Origin: Amycolatopsis sp. DSM 110486
Lineage (GTDB): Bacteria; Actinomycetota; Actinomycetes; Mycobacteriales; Pseudonocardiaceae
Direction: 5' to 3'
DNA: 64,000 bases
Assembly: GCF_019468465.1 (NCBI RefSeq)
Contig: NZ_CP080519.1
Coordinates: 10,654,501-10,718,500 of the forward strand
The notes under the pieces: generated by a model
Seen by the model: only the letters and a program-made list of their open reading frames with translations
Database searches by the model: none
Told to the model about the DNA's origin: nothing
Position numbers and translations under genes: made by a program
Shown: positions 15,383 through 29,393 of the stretch, one piece after another
Layout: each line of letters opens with the position of its first letter
Position numbering within the stretch: the first letter of the stretch is position 1

Positions 15383-15964
15383 ATGTCAGTCGCGCTCGAG
15401 AACGTCCTCGCCAAGGCGGGGCTCAAGGCCGACGCCACGGAGTTCCTCACGCTCGTCGAGGACGCGGCACGCAGGCTGTCGCCGCCGAACCCGGACCCGT
15501 CGCACTACTTCTCGCCCGACCAGCAGGCCGCGCTGGCGGACGTGGGGCTCGACCTCACGCCCCACGGCGACGACGAGCCCGACTTCCGCGCGCGCACCGT
15601 GGCCGCCCACGCCGTGCTCGCCGACTCGGCGCTCACCGTCACCCAGGCCGCGAAGGCGCTGAAGATCGACGACAGCCGCATCCGCCACCGCCTCAAGGAA
15701 GGCCGGCTCACGGGGTGGAAGGACCAGGGCTGGCGGCTGCCGTCGTGGCAGTTCAACGGCCCAGGCGTGCTGCCCGGCCTCGAGGTGGTGCTGCACGCGA
15801 TCCCCGAGGACCAGCCCGCGCTCGTCGTCGCCGCGTTCATGAACACCCCGCAGGACGACCTGGTGATCAGCGACCGGCCCGCGACCCCGCGCCAATGGCT
15901 CCTCTCGGGTGGAGATCCCGAGCAGGTCGCGCGCCTCGTCGCCACGCTCGGCTCGCCGTTCTAG
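15383..15964 (+). CDS. probable antitoxin of a RES-domain pair (helix-turn-helix protein)
   Basis: A 193-residue protein. Residues ~75-115 (SALTVTQAAKALKIDDSRIRHRLKEGRLTGWKDQ) form an excisionase/MerR-like helix-turn-helix. The C-terminal TPRQWLLSGGDPEQVARLVATL resembles the toxin-binding tail of Xre/MbcA/ParS antitoxins. The N-terminal ~75 residues are unfamiliar. The RES-domain gene starts 50 bases after its stop, the usual antitoxin-toxin order. Expected roles are to neutralise the RES enzyme and repress the pair. TAGTCT six bases upstream of the ATG suggests a leaderless message. The antitoxin function is inferred from context. Confidence 0.68.
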   Translation: MSVALENVLAKAGLKADATEFLTLVEDAARRLSPPNPDPSHYFSPDQQAALADVGLDLTPHGDDEPDFRARTVAAHAVLADSALTVTQAAKALKIDDSRIRHRLKEGRLTGWKDQGWRLPSWQFNGPGVLPGLEVVLHAIPEDQPALVVAAFMNTPQDDLVISDRPATPRQWLLSGGDPEQVARLVATLGSPF

Positions 15965-16014
15965 GCTGACCCGACGCCCGAGATCACCGACACAGGACGG
16001 ACGACCCCCGACGC

Positions 16015-16671
16015 ATGGCCCGGCTCCCCTTGCCGCCCGCGCGATCCGTGCTGGTCAAGGAGCTGGACCGCGCCCACGACGTGGTGGCTGTGCAGCCCGA
16101 GACCAGGCTGGTCCGCATCTTCACCGCGCACGGCAACCACCCGCAGCAGTGGAACTCGTTCCGCTACACCGGCCCGCTCCCGCACGGCCGGTTCGACCAG
16201 CAGCCGCCCGGCCGCGGCGGCCAGCCTGTGACCGACCCGGGCAACGGCGTGCTGTACTTCGGCCTGACCGTGCGCACGAGCGTCGCCGAGGTGTTCCAGA
16301 CGAGCTCGACGGTCGACCGCAAGACGCGCGGGCCGCGGCTCGTGGTCGTGCGCCCGATGCGCCCGTTGCGGCTGCTCGACCTCACCGGGCTGTGGCCCAC
16401 GCGCGTGGGCGCGTCGCAGGAGATCTCCAGCGGACCGAAGAAGATCACCCAGGCCTGGGCGCGCGCGATCCGCAGCGCGCTGCCCGACCTCGACGGTCTC
16501 TGGTACCGCTCGTCGATGGACTCCGGCGACCCGGCCGTGTGCCTGTGGGACCCGCCGGCGGGCGCCGCGCTGCCGATCGCCCCGGATGTCCTGCTGCCGC
16601 TGGACCACCCGGGGCTCGACGTCCCGCTCGGCCGGGTCTGCGAAGAGCTGAACTACACGCTCCTCAACTGA
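16015..16671 (+). CDS. RES-domain protein, probable NAD+-degrading toxin
   Basis: A 218-residue RES-fold protein. RES toxins such as MbcT degrade NAD+ by phosphorolysis or hydrolysis. Conserved positions are visible: Arg in TRLVRIFTAHG, Arg in WNSFRYTG and GRFDQ, the GVLYFGLTVRTSVAEVF segment with Tyr and Glu, and Ser in LWYRSSMDSGDP. Nothing suggests an inactive enzyme. It follows the helix-turn-helix partner on the same strand and ends four bases short of the convergent S9 peptidase gene. Confidence 0.78.
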   Translation: MARLPLPPARSVLVKELDRAHDVVAVQPETRLVRIFTAHGNHPQQWNSFRYTGPLPHGRFDQQPPGRGGQPVTDPGNGVLYFGLTVRTSVAEVFQTSSTVDRKTRGPRLVVVRPMRPLRLLDLTGLWPTRVGASQEISSGPKKITQAWARAIRSALPDLDGLWYRSSMDSGDPAVCLWDPPAGAALPIAPDVLLPLDHPGLDVPLGRVCEELNYTLLN

Positions 16672-16675
16672 GCAC

Positions 16676-18634
16676 TCAGCCCAGGTGGCGCGACCACCAC
16701 TCGAGCACCGCGTCGAAGCGCTGCACGCGGTGGCGAGGGCGCCCCGCGCGCGACAGCTCGTGGCCTTCGCCCGGGAACAGCAGGAACTCCGCGTCGGCGC
16801 CCGCGCGGCGCAGCGCCACGAACATGCGCTGCGCCTGCTCCAGCGGGCAGCGCCAGTCCTGCTCGGAGTGCACGACCGCGAACGGGATGGTGATGTCGGC
16901 CGCGTAGGTCAGCGGGCTGCGGTCGCGCAGCACCTCCGGGTCGGTGCCGATGTAGGAGTCGACGAAGAAGTAGCCGATGTCGGAGCTGCCGACCATCGAG
17001 TCCCACGCGTTCACCGCGCGCTCGCTCCACGCCGCCTTGAACCGCTCCGGGTGGTGCGAGGCGACCCAGCTGGTCATGAACCCGCCGTACGAACCGCCCA
17101 TGATGCCGACGCGTGAGGAGTCGAGGTCGGGTCGTTCGAGCGCCTTGTCCAGCAGCGCGAGCACGTCGTCGACGTCGACCGTGCCGAACCCGAAAGTGAT
17201 CGCGCGGCCGTGGCTCTGCCCGTAGCCCGCCGAACCGCGCGGGTTGCCGAGCACCACGGCGTAGCCGGCCGCGGCGTAGACCTGGGCCTCGTCGAACACG
17301 GCCCAGTCCTGCTGCGCGAACGGCCCGCCGTGCACGACCCGCAGCACCGGGTGCGGGCCCTCGCCCTCGGGCAGCACGAGCCAGCCGTGCACGGGGTGGC
17401 CGTCGGGCGAGGTCGTGGTGAGCTCCTCGACGGGGCGCAACCCCTTGTCCCGCAACGGCTTCGAGTAGTCGGTGAGCACGCGCGGGCCGCCGGCGTCGAG
17501 CACGACCACGTCGCCCGAGGACTCCGGCGTGGCGACCACGGCGACGATCGTGTCGCCATCGGCCGCGAACCCGCGGACCACCACGTGGCCGTCGTGCAGC
17601 ACGCGCAGGTCGGCCAGCACGGCCGCGTCGGCGGAAGCCGGGACCGCGCGCAGCTCCACGGCGCCGCGGTTGCGCACGGCCACGAGCACCTCGCCGTTCA
17701 CGGGAATGGCGGGGCCGGAGCCGCTCTCCACGTCGACGGTTTCGATGTCGGTCAGCCGCCGCGCCTTCGCGGGACCGCCGGTGTCGATCGTGGCGGCGTA
17801 CAGGCCGGCGTTGCAGGCCTCGCGGTGGCCGTCCTCGTAGGACGAACCGTAGAAGAACAGGGTGCCGTCGGGACCGAACACGGGCTGCTCCGCGTAGCCG
17901 TGGCACGCCACGAGCAGCTCGGGCTCCCCGCCGCCGGCCGGGAACGCGACCAGGTCGCGGTAGTCGGTCTCCACGCGGTCCCAGTCCTGCGGCACCGCGA
18001 CGACCACGCGCTCGCCGTCGGGCGTCCACACGGGATCGTCGACGTCGTAGGTCACCGGCGAGATCGGCTCGAGCGCGGCGAGTTCGGCTGCGTCCAGCGC
18101 AGCGACGGCGTCGAGCACGAACAGCCGCTTCATCCGGTCGCGCAGGAAACCGACGTCGTCGATGCGGTAGTCGAAGCGCGTGATCCGGCGCGGCGCTTCG
18201 GCGGGCGGCTCCGGCTTCTCGCCGTCGGCGTCCTCGGTGCCGTAGCGGCCCGCGTCCGGCACGCGCGCCGTGAACGCGACCCGCCGCGAGTCCGGCGCCC
18301 ACACCGGCGCGTCGGCGCCCAGGTGCAGCGCCGTCAGCCGCTTGGCCTCGCCGCCCGCCGCCGGCATCACGTGCACCTGCGCACTGCCTTCGGCACCTTC
18401 ACCGTCGCCGGCCCGCAGGAACGCGACCCAGCGCCCGTCGGGCGAGATCGCCGGGGCCGCGTCGTGCGGACCCTGCGTCCACGAGGTGTCCCCTCCCCCG
18501 AGTCCCACCCGCCGCAGCGCACTGTGGTTGGCGTTGGACTCGAGGTCGGGGTGCTTGACCGCGGTCAGGAGCAGGTCACCCCGGAGTGCGGGGCGGCCGG
18601 GAACGACGAGGGCTTCGATGTCGGCTGGTCGCAT
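16676..18634 (-). CDS. S9-family (prolyl oligopeptidase-type) serine peptidase
   Basis: A 652-residue peptidase with an N-terminal beta-propeller (~1-380, WD40-like PD repeats such as PAISPDGRWVAFLRAG and PVWTPDGERVVVAV) and a C-terminal alpha/beta-hydrolase domain. Triad: Ser515 in GGSYGG, Asp in VVHSEQDWRCP, His in PGEGHELSR. This is the acylaminoacyl-peptidase/S9C-like arrangement; it trims short peptides in the cytoplasm, and no signal peptide is seen. TACGGT seven bases before the ATG indicates a leaderless transcript. Confidence 0.88.
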   Translation of the reverse strand: MRPADIEALVVPGRPALRGDLLLTAVKHPDLESNANHSALRRVGLGGGDTSWTQGPHDAAPAISPDGRWVAFLRAGDGEGAEGSAQVHVMPAAGGEAKRLTALHLGADAPVWAPDSRRVAFTARVPDAGRYGTEDADGEKPEPPAEAPRRITRFDYRIDDVGFLRDRMKRLFVLDAVAALDAAELAALEPISPVTYDVDDPVWTPDGERVVVAVPQDWDRVETDYRDLVAFPAGGGEPELLVACHGYAEQPVFGPDGTLFFYGSSYEDGHREACNAGLYAATIDTGGPAKARRLTDIETVDVESGSGPAIPVNGEVLVAVRNRGAVELRAVPASADAAVLADLRVLHDGHVVVRGFAADGDTIVAVVATPESSGDVVVLDAGGPRVLTDYSKPLRDKGLRPVEELTTTSPDGHPVHGWLVLPEGEGPHPVLRVVHGGPFAQQDWAVFDEAQVYAAAGYAVVLGNPRGSAGYGQSHGRAITFGFGTVDVDDVLALLDKALERPDLDSSRVGIMGGSYGGFMTSWVASHHPERFKAAWSERAVNAWDSMVGSSDIGYFFVDSYIGTDPEVLRDRSPLTYAADITIPFAVVHSEQDWRCPLEQAQRMFVALRRAGADAEFLLFPGEGHELSRAGRPRHRVQRFDAVLEWWSRHLG

Positions 18635-18672
18635 GCCGACGACCGTACCGGATCATTAGCTAAGCGAAAGAC

Positions 18673-19641
18673 TTATTCCGCCGGTACGCGCGCCCGCTCG
18701 TCCTTTTTCGCCTTGGCGAGGCTCGCCACGGTGGTGATCGCCAGCACGACCACGATCACGCCGAGGGACACCCAGTTGTTGATGTCCAGCCAGTCGGGCG
18801 CCACGTGGTACTCGTGCAGCGCGTGCACCACCAGCTTCGCGCCGATGAACGCGAGGATCACCGCGAGGCCGTAGGACAGGTACACCAGCTTCTCGACGAG
18901 CCCGCCGAGCAGGAAGTACAGCTGGCGCAGGCCCATCAGCGCGAACGCGTTGGCGGTGAACACCAGGAAGGCCTCCTGGGTGATCCCGAAGATGGCCGGG
19001 ATCGAGTCCACCGCGAACAGCAGGTCGGCCGAGCCGATGGCGACGATCACCACGAGCATCGGCGTGATCATCCGCTTGCCGTCGACCTTGACCGTGTACT
19101 TGTGGCCGTGGAAGTCGTCGGTCACCGGGGCGATCTTGCGGACCCAGCGGGTCACGGCGTTCTCGTGGTACTCCTCTTCCTCGTCCTTCTTGCGCAGCAT
19201 GCTGATCGCGGTCCAGATCAGCACCGCGCCGAAGAGGAAGAACACCCACACGAACTGCGCGATCAGCGCCGCGCCCACCGCGATGAACACACTGCGCATC
19301 GCGAGCGCGAGCAGGATGCCCACGAGCAGCACGCGGTGCTGGTGGATGGCCGGCACCTTGAACGACGCCATGATGATCATGAAGATGAACAGGTTGTCGA
19401 CGCTCAGCGAGTACTCGGTGATGTACCCGGTGAAGAATTCGACGCCCGGGTCGTGCCCGGCGAAGACCCAGATCCCGATGCCGAACACGACGGCGCAGGC
19501 GATGTAGAAGATCACCCACCGCGCGGCCTCGGCCGGTTTGATCGCGTGGGGCTTGTGGTCGACGATCACCAGATCGAGTGCGATCAGGGCCAGCAGGCCA
19601 CCGACCGTCGCGATCCATAACCACAAGGGAACAGTCATCAC
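18673..19641 (-). CDS. TerC/Alx-family membrane protein, probable manganese exporter
   Basis: A 322-residue protein with about nine membrane segments. Both TerC signature blocks with membrane-embedded acidic residues are present: TEYSLSVDNLFIFMIIM and GSADLLFAVDSIPAIFGIT. Family members such as Alx and MeeY/MeeF export Mn2+ or metallate exoenzymes. Between the blocks is a charged cytoplasmic loop rich in Glu, Lys and His. GGAGG sits eight bases before the GTG at 19641; the next codon is ATG. The leader carries a yybP-ykoY-type riboswitch, which independently supports the manganese assignment. Confidence 0.9.
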   Translation of the reverse strand: MMTVPLWLWIATVGGLLALIALDLVIVDHKPHAIKPAEAARWVIFYIACAVVFGIGIWVFAGHDPGVEFFTGYITEYSLSVDNLFIFMIIMASFKVPAIHQHRVLLVGILLALAMRSVFIAVGAALIAQFVWVFFLFGAVLIWTAISMLRKKDEEEEYHENAVTRWVRKIAPVTDDFHGHKYTVKVDGKRMITPMLVVIVAIGSADLLFAVDSIPAIFGITQEAFLVFTANAFALMGLRQLYFLLGGLVEKLVYLSYGLAVILAFIGAKLVVHALHEYHVAPDWLDINNWVSLGVIVVVLAITTVASLAKAKKDERARVPAE

Positions 19642-19678
19642 AGCACATACCTCCGGATAGCGCGTAGCAGCTACTAAC

Positions 19679-19773
19679 CGGAGGTCTCTTCCGCCGGTTC
19701 CTTTCTACCGGCCGACGGTGCCGGGGGCCACGCCACCGTGCTGACGACACCGCCGCGAAGGAATACTCCCCTC
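19679..19773 (-). promoter_or_regulatory. yybP-ykoY manganese riboswitch upstream of the TerC gene
   Basis: The minus-strand leader begins GAGGGGAGTATTCC, contains the conserved CGTCAGCACG loop segment and ends GAGACCTCCG; the first and last bases pair (GAGG with CCTC) to close P1. These are the core yybP-ykoY elements seen in actinobacterial TerC leaders. The helix ends 37 bases before the start codon, so control could act on translation. Known members sense Mn2+ and switch the gene on. Confidence 0.85.
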
Positions 19774-19954
19774 ACAGCGCGTCCAGTTTGCCGGTTACGG
19801 CGCGCGAACGCCAGCGGAGGTTGCCCTCGTCACCGAACCGGCGGTGTTACCTCCGTCACCGGGACCGAAGATCACCGGTGCTCGCGTGAAAAAGATGTCT
19901 GATCCGTGTGAGCCCCGCGCGCGGCTCTCAGCGAAGCTCAAATAACGTCAGCAC

Positions 19955-22842
<2,888 letters not shown>

Positions 22843-22846
<4 letters not shown>

Positions 22847-23781
22847 GCAACACCAACGGTTCGGGCGGGGTCCACACCGACCCCGCCGCCCTGCGGGAGC
22901 TGAGCGAGCTGGCGACGGCCGAGCAGGCGGAGGTCGGCCCGGACGGCGCCGTCGCCGGCTACCGCGCCGAGCGCACGCTGCGCCTCGGCGTGGAGCTGAA
23001 GCGGCAGTTCAAGCGGCGGCGCACCCAGCTGGTGCTGGGGTTCGTGGCGATCCTGCCGTTCATCCTCGTGATCGCGTTCGAGGTCGGGCAGTCGAACCCG
23101 AACCGCCGCTCGGGCGGGTTCGTGGACCTCGCGACGGCGAGCGCGCCGAACTTCGTGGTGCTCGCGCTGTTCGTGTCCGGCACGTTCCTGCTGCCGATGA
23201 TCGTGGCGCTGTTCTTCGGCGACACGATCGCGAGCGAGTCGTCGTGGTCGAGCCTGAAGTACCTGCTGGCGATCCCGGTGCCGCGGCACCGTCTGCTGCG
23301 ACAGAAGGCGATCGTGTCGGGCCTGCTGTCCGCCGCGGCGCTGGTGCTGCTGCCGCTGGTGTCGCTGCTGGTGGGCGTGATCTGGTACGGCGCGGGTGAC
23401 GCGATCAGCCCCACGGGCGACGCGGTCACCTTCGGCGACAGCATGATCGCGCTCGTGCTGTCCACTGTGTACATCATCGTGCAGCTGGCGTGGGTGGCCG
23501 GGCTGGCGCTCCTGCTGAGCGTCTCCACCGACGCCCCGCTGGGCGCGGTGGGCGGCACGGTGCTGGTGGCGATCCTGTCGCAGATCCTCGACCAGATCAC
23601 CGCGCTCGAGGGGCTGCGCAATTACCTGCCCACGCACTTCTCGTTCGCCTGGATCGACCTGATCTCGACCGACATCGACTGGTCGGACATGGCGAGCGGC
23701 GTGCTGTCGTCGCTCATCTACACCACGATCTTCCTGCTGCTGGCCGGTCGCCGGTTCGCGACGAGGGACATCACGAGCTGA
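22843..23781 (+). CDS. ABC transporter permease partner of the hydrolase-ATPase fusion
   Basis: A 312-residue membrane protein of the ABC-2 type with a soluble start of ~60 residues and six hydrophobic segments: AILPFILVIAFEVG, FVVLALFVSGTFLLPMIVALFFG, a cytoplasmic loop with SLKYLLAIPVPRHRLLRQK, and further spans to the C-terminus. It overlaps the fusion gene by ATGA, so the two are coupled and should form one exporter. A hairpin follows the stop directly. The substrate is unknown. Confidence 0.85.
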
Positions 23782-23788
23782 CGGGCGA

Positions 23789-23817
23789 GTCCGGCCGCCC
23801 CGCGCGGGCGGCCGGAC
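23789..23817 (+). terminator. hairpin after the ABC permease gene
   Basis: GTCCGGCCGCCC at 23789-23800 pairs perfectly with 23806-23817 around the loop CGCGC, eight bases after the permease stop. No T-run follows. Confidence 0.55.
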
Positions 23818-23836
23818 GCCGGTAACGTCTCCTCGC

Positions 23837-24589
23837 GTGACCATCCACCTCGCAGTCGAAGACGGCGTCGCCGTGCTCACGCTCGAGCACGGCCGCGGCA
23901 ACACCCTCGACACCGCCACCTGCCGGGAGCTCGTGCTCAAGCTCGAGGAAGCGGCCGACGGCGCGAAGGCCACGGTGCTGACCGGATCGGGCGACATGTT
24001 CTCCGCGGGCGTCGACCTGCTCAGCATCGACGCCGGCGGCGCGAGCTACGTCGGCGAGTTCCTGCCCGCGCTCTCCGACGCGCTGCTGGCGGTCTTCGGC
24101 TTCCCCCACCCGCTCGTGGCCGCGGTCAACGGCCACGCGATCGCGGGCGGGATGGTGCTGGCCGCGGGGTGCGACCACCGTGTCGCCGCCACCGGCCCCG
24201 GGCGCATCGGCGTGACCGAACTGCTCGTGGGCGTGCCCTTCCCGCTGGCCGCGACGGAGATCCTGCGCTGCGCGTACGGCACGAACCCGCTCGCCGCGCT
24301 CATGTACAGCGGCGCCACGCTGACCATCGACGACGCCCTCGCCCGCGGCCTGGTCGACGAGGTCGCGGCGCCGGAAGAGGTGCTCGGCCGCGCGCGTGAG
24401 CTCGCCGCCCGCCTCGGCGAGCTGCCGGCCGACGCGTTCGCCCACACCAAGGCGCAGCTGCGCCAGCCCTACCACGAGCGGATCGCGGAGAACCGGGCCG
24501 CCGACGACGCGCACGTGGACCGGATGTGGCGGTCGGAGCGGTCACTGGCGAACGTCAAGTCCTATGTGGACCGTGTGCTGAAGCGCTAG
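23837..24589 (+). CDS. enoyl-CoA hydratase/isomerase family protein
   Basis: A 250-residue crotonase-fold protein. The oxyanion segment MFSAGVDLLSI and AVNGHAIAGGMVLAAGCDHRVAA are clear. The second active-site loop reads GVTELLVGVPFP, with Glu rather than the PDGG form of the paralogue at 597-1382, so the two probably act on different acyl-CoAs. TAACGT lies eight bases before the GTG start and no ribosome site is seen. It stands alone between the ABC pair and the S28 peptidase. Confidence 0.82.
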   Translation: MTIHLAVEDGVAVLTLEHGRGNTLDTATCRELVLKLEEAADGAKATVLTGSGDMFSAGVDLLSIDAGGASYVGEFLPALSDALLAVFGFPHPLVAAVNGHAIAGGMVLAAGCDHRVAATGPGRIGVTELLVGVPFPLAATEILRCAYGTNPLAALMYSGATLTIDDALARGLVDEVAAPEEVLGRARELAARLGELPADAFAHTKAQLRQPYHERIAENRAADDAHVDRMWRSERSLANVKSYVDRVLKR

Positions 24590-24697
24590 TTCCGACCCTA
24601 CGGAAGTCGGCGCCCGACCGGATGGTGCGCCTTGCCGGGCACGGCCGGGTCTGTGAGGATCCGGAAGTTGATCTCGGGGCCGTCGAGGGGGAACCAC

Positions 24698-26101
24698 GTG
24701 CGCAGGCTGCTCACCGTCTTGTCCACCGCTGTGCTGGCTGCCGTGGGGCTCACGCCGGTCGCGAGCGCGGCCGGCGAGGAGGACATCACGGCCGCCCTCG
24801 CCACGATCCCGGGCCTCACGGTGGTCAAGGAGGATCCGGCGCCGGCGGGCTACCGATTCTTCGAGCTGACGTTCACGCAGCCGGCCGACCACCGCCACCC
24901 GGACGGGCCGAAGTTCGAGCAGCGGTACACGCTGCTGCACCGCGACTTCTCCGCGCCGACAGTCGCATTCACCAGCGGGTACAACGTGTCCCTTGCCCCG
25001 AACCGCTCCGAGCCGACGCGGATCGTCGACGGCAACCAGCTTTCGATGGAGTACCGCTACTTCACGCCTTCGCGGCCGCAGCCGGCGAACTGGTCGCATG
25101 ACCTCACGATCTGGCAGGCCGCGGCCGACGAGCACGCCGCTGTGCAGGCGTTCAAGAAGATCTACCCGGGCAAGTGGCTCGCGACGGGCGGGAGCAAGGG
25201 CGGGATGACCGCCACGTACTTCCGGCGGTTCTTCCCGGACGACGTGAACGGCACGATCCCCTACGTCGCGCCCAACGACGTGATCGACCCGATCGACAAG
25301 TACAACCGCTTCCTCGCGAACGTCGGCGACCCCGCGTGCCGCGCTTCGCTCAAGGCGATCCAGCGAGACGCGCTGAAGCGGCGCGACGAGCTCGGCGAGC
25401 TGGCGAAGGCCGACGCCGCGAGCAAGGGCTACACGTTCACCACGGTGGGCTCGATCGACGAGTCGCTGGAGATCTCGGTGATCGACTCGTACTTCGCGTT
25501 CTGGCAGTACCAGCCGGCGTCGGCGTGCGCGTCGATCCCGAAGCCGGGCGCGCCGGCGGCCGACGTGTGGGCGTGGTTCGAGCAGGTCGAGAGTCTCAAC
25601 ACGTACTCCGACCAGGAGCTCGAGCCGTTCGTGCCGTACTACTACCAGGCCGCGGTGCAGCTCGGCTCACCCGAGGCGTACGACAGCTACCTGCGCGACC
25701 TGCTGCGCTACCCGGGCACCGACGTGCCGTCGACGTTCGTGCCCGCGTCGGTGAAGCTGCCGCGCTTCGACTACCTGGCGATGCCGGATGTCGACTTCTG
25801 GGTGAAGGCGCACGGGCGGCAGCTGCTGTTCGTGTACGGCTCGAACGACCCGTGGGGCGCCGAGCCGTTCGAGCTCGGGTACGGCTCGCGCGATTCCTAC
25901 CGCTACTTCGTGCCGGGCGGCAACCACGGCTCGACGATCGCGCAGCTGCCGGCCGCACAGTCCGCGGAGGCGACCGCGACGATCCGCCGCTGGGCTGGTC
26001 TGCCGGCTGCTTCTTCGCGGTCACTGGCGTCGGTTGCGGCTCCGGCAGGGTTCCCGGACTTCGACGCGAACCAGGTCATGGCGGACCGCCCGCGCTTGTG
26101 A
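24698..26101 (+). CDS. secreted S28-family serine aminopeptidase (PS-10-like)
   Basis: A 467-residue exported peptidase. A standard signal peptide (RRLLTVLSTAVLAAVGLTPVASA, cleavage near residue 24) is followed by an alpha/beta hydrolase with nucleophile Ser166 in GGSKGG, the family block FTSGYNVS early on, and C-terminal YGSNDPWGAEPF and PGGNHGS giving Asp and His. This matches the Streptomyces PS-10/tripeptidyl aminopeptidase group of S28-like enzymes, which remove peptides from N-termini outside the cell. AGGGGGA precedes the GTG start at 24698. Confidence 0.85.
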   Translation: MRRLLTVLSTAVLAAVGLTPVASAAGEEDITAALATIPGLTVVKEDPAPAGYRFFELTFTQPADHRHPDGPKFEQRYTLLHRDFSAPTVAFTSGYNVSLAPNRSEPTRIVDGNQLSMEYRYFTPSRPQPANWSHDLTIWQAAADEHAAVQAFKKIYPGKWLATGGSKGGMTATYFRRFFPDDVNGTIPYVAPNDVIDPIDKYNRFLANVGDPACRASLKAIQRDALKRRDELGELAKADAASKGYTFTTVGSIDESLEISVIDSYFAFWQYQPASACASIPKPGAPAADVWAWFEQVESLNTYSDQELEPFVPYYYQAAVQLGSPEAYDSYLRDLLRYPGTDVPSTFVPASVKLPRFDYLAMPDVDFWVKAHGRQLLFVYGSNDPWGAEPFELGYGSRDSYRYFVPGGNHGSTIAQLPAAQSAEATATIRRWAGLPAASSRSLASVAAPAGFPDFDANQVMADRPRL

Positions 26102-26219
26102 GGCTGGTGCGGTGAGTCCTTTGTGGATCTTGGCGGGATCGCTGCTCAGGTGACGGCGGGCGGGGGCGCGAGGGCGTAGTCTCGGGCGCGCCCTGTCGGC
26201 CCGGTCTGAGGAGGCAGCC

Positions 26220-26615
26220 ATGCCCCGGCCCGTCCACTTCGAAATCCACGCCGGCGACCCGCAGCGCGCGGTCGCCTTCTACACCGCCGTGTTCGGCTGG
26301 AAGATCGAACAGTGGGGCGAGGTCCCGTACTGGGTCGTCTCGACCGGCGACGGCGAAGGCATCGACGGCGGCCTCCTCCCCCGCCGCGGCCCCGCCCCCG
26401 CCGAGGACGCCCCGGTCTCCGGCTTCATCAACACGATCGAGGTCACCGACGTCGACGCCACCATCGACGCCGTGGCAAAAGCCGGCGGCACGATGGCGCT
26501 GGCGAAGGACCCCGTCCCGGGCGTCGGCTGGCTCGCGTACTGCAAGGACACCGAGGGCAACATCTTCGGCGTGCTCCAGCCGGACGAGAACGCCCCCGCC
26601 CCGTCCCGCCCCTGA
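26220..26615 (+). CDS. VOC-superfamily (glyoxalase/bleomycin-resistance-like) protein
   Basis: A 131-residue single-module VOC protein: HFEIHAGDPQRAVAFYTAVFGWKI, then FINTIEVTDVDATIDAVAKAGG and the closing AYCKDTEGNIFGVLQ. The His and Glu positions expected for a metal site are present (H6, E115-region). Function may be a small-molecule lyase, dioxygenase or drug-binding role; nothing nearby tells which. GAGGAGG precedes the ATG by a normal distance. Confidence 0.85.
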   Translation: MPRPVHFEIHAGDPQRAVAFYTAVFGWKIEQWGEVPYWVVSTGDGEGIDGGLLPRRGPAPAEDAPVSGFINTIEVTDVDATIDAVAKAGGTMALAKDPVPGVGWLAYCKDTEGNIFGVLQPDENAPAPSRP

Positions 26616-26658
26616 CCGCCCCCGTGACCGCCCGTCGTGACCGCTCAGTCCTGACCAC

Positions 26659-27018
26659 TCAGGGCCGGCGCGCTTTGGGCAGCTTCGCCCGCACAGCCGC
26701 GTAGGAAGCGTCGAGCAGCTCGTTCAGCTCCTCGCCGGGCACCGCGGCGGTTCGGCTCGCGCCCAGATCCACGCGGTTCCACCCGTAGCGACCGAGGTAG
26801 TCCAGCACGGCCACCGACTCCGGGTAACGCTCCCGCAGCTCGGCCGCCTCCTCACGCGTGCCACCACACTTGAGCCCCACCGAGCCCGGCCGCTCCAGCC
26901 CGATGAACGCGAAGGCCTTGCCCGCGACCTTCACCACGAGCACGTGCTCCCCGAACGGGTAAGTCTCCACGGCCCCAGGCTTGCCCAGGCAATGCTCGAT
27001 CACCTCGTCGAGCCACAC
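26659..27018 (-). CDS. MmcQ/YjbR family DNA-binding-fold protein
   Basis: A 119-residue protein of the MmcQ/YjbR family (double-wing CyaY-like fold): VIEHCLGKPGAVETYPFGEHVLVVKVAGKAFAFI, then VGLKCGGTREEAAELRERYP and YGWNRVDLG. Members are small DNA-binding-fold proteins without a firm function. GGAGGTGA precedes the GTG start. It lies downstream of uvrB on the same strand with a 134-base gap, so co-transcription is possible. Confidence 0.82.
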   Translation of the reverse strand: MWLDEVIEHCLGKPGAVETYPFGEHVLVVKVAGKAFAFIGLERPGSVGLKCGGTREEAAELRERYPESVAVLDYLGRYGWNRVDLGASRTAAVPGEELNELLDASYAAVRAKLPKARRP

Positions 27019-27152
27019 CGCCGCTCACCTCCGTCGAGCAACCGGCAGCCCCGGCTCGAGCAGCCGCGCCCACCGCTCCTGGGGCCGGATCCGCCAGGCC
27101 GAACCGCCCGCGGCCCCGGCGCACCCGGAGGGCAGCGGGCCGCGGGAGGGCG

Positions 27153-29312
<2,160 letters not shown>

Positions 29313-29319
29313 GTCCACC

Positions 29320-29325
29320 AGAGTA
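29320..29325 (-). promoter_or_regulatory. -10 box deciding the uvrB start
   Basis: TACTCT on the minus strand stands seven bases before the GTG at 29312 but only one base before the GTG at 29318. A leaderless transcript would therefore select 29312. Confidence 0.45.
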
Positions 29326-29393
29326 GGCCGACCCCCCGACAGTTTTCAGCCGAGGCGCCACCACAGGCCTGCTGACCTGGGCCGGAACCCTGT

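Noticed and set aside
26610..26655. Several TGACCGC-like units between the VOC and MmcQ genes
   Set aside because: Short and degenerate; consistent with GC-rich intergenic drift between convergent genes rather than a defined repeat.
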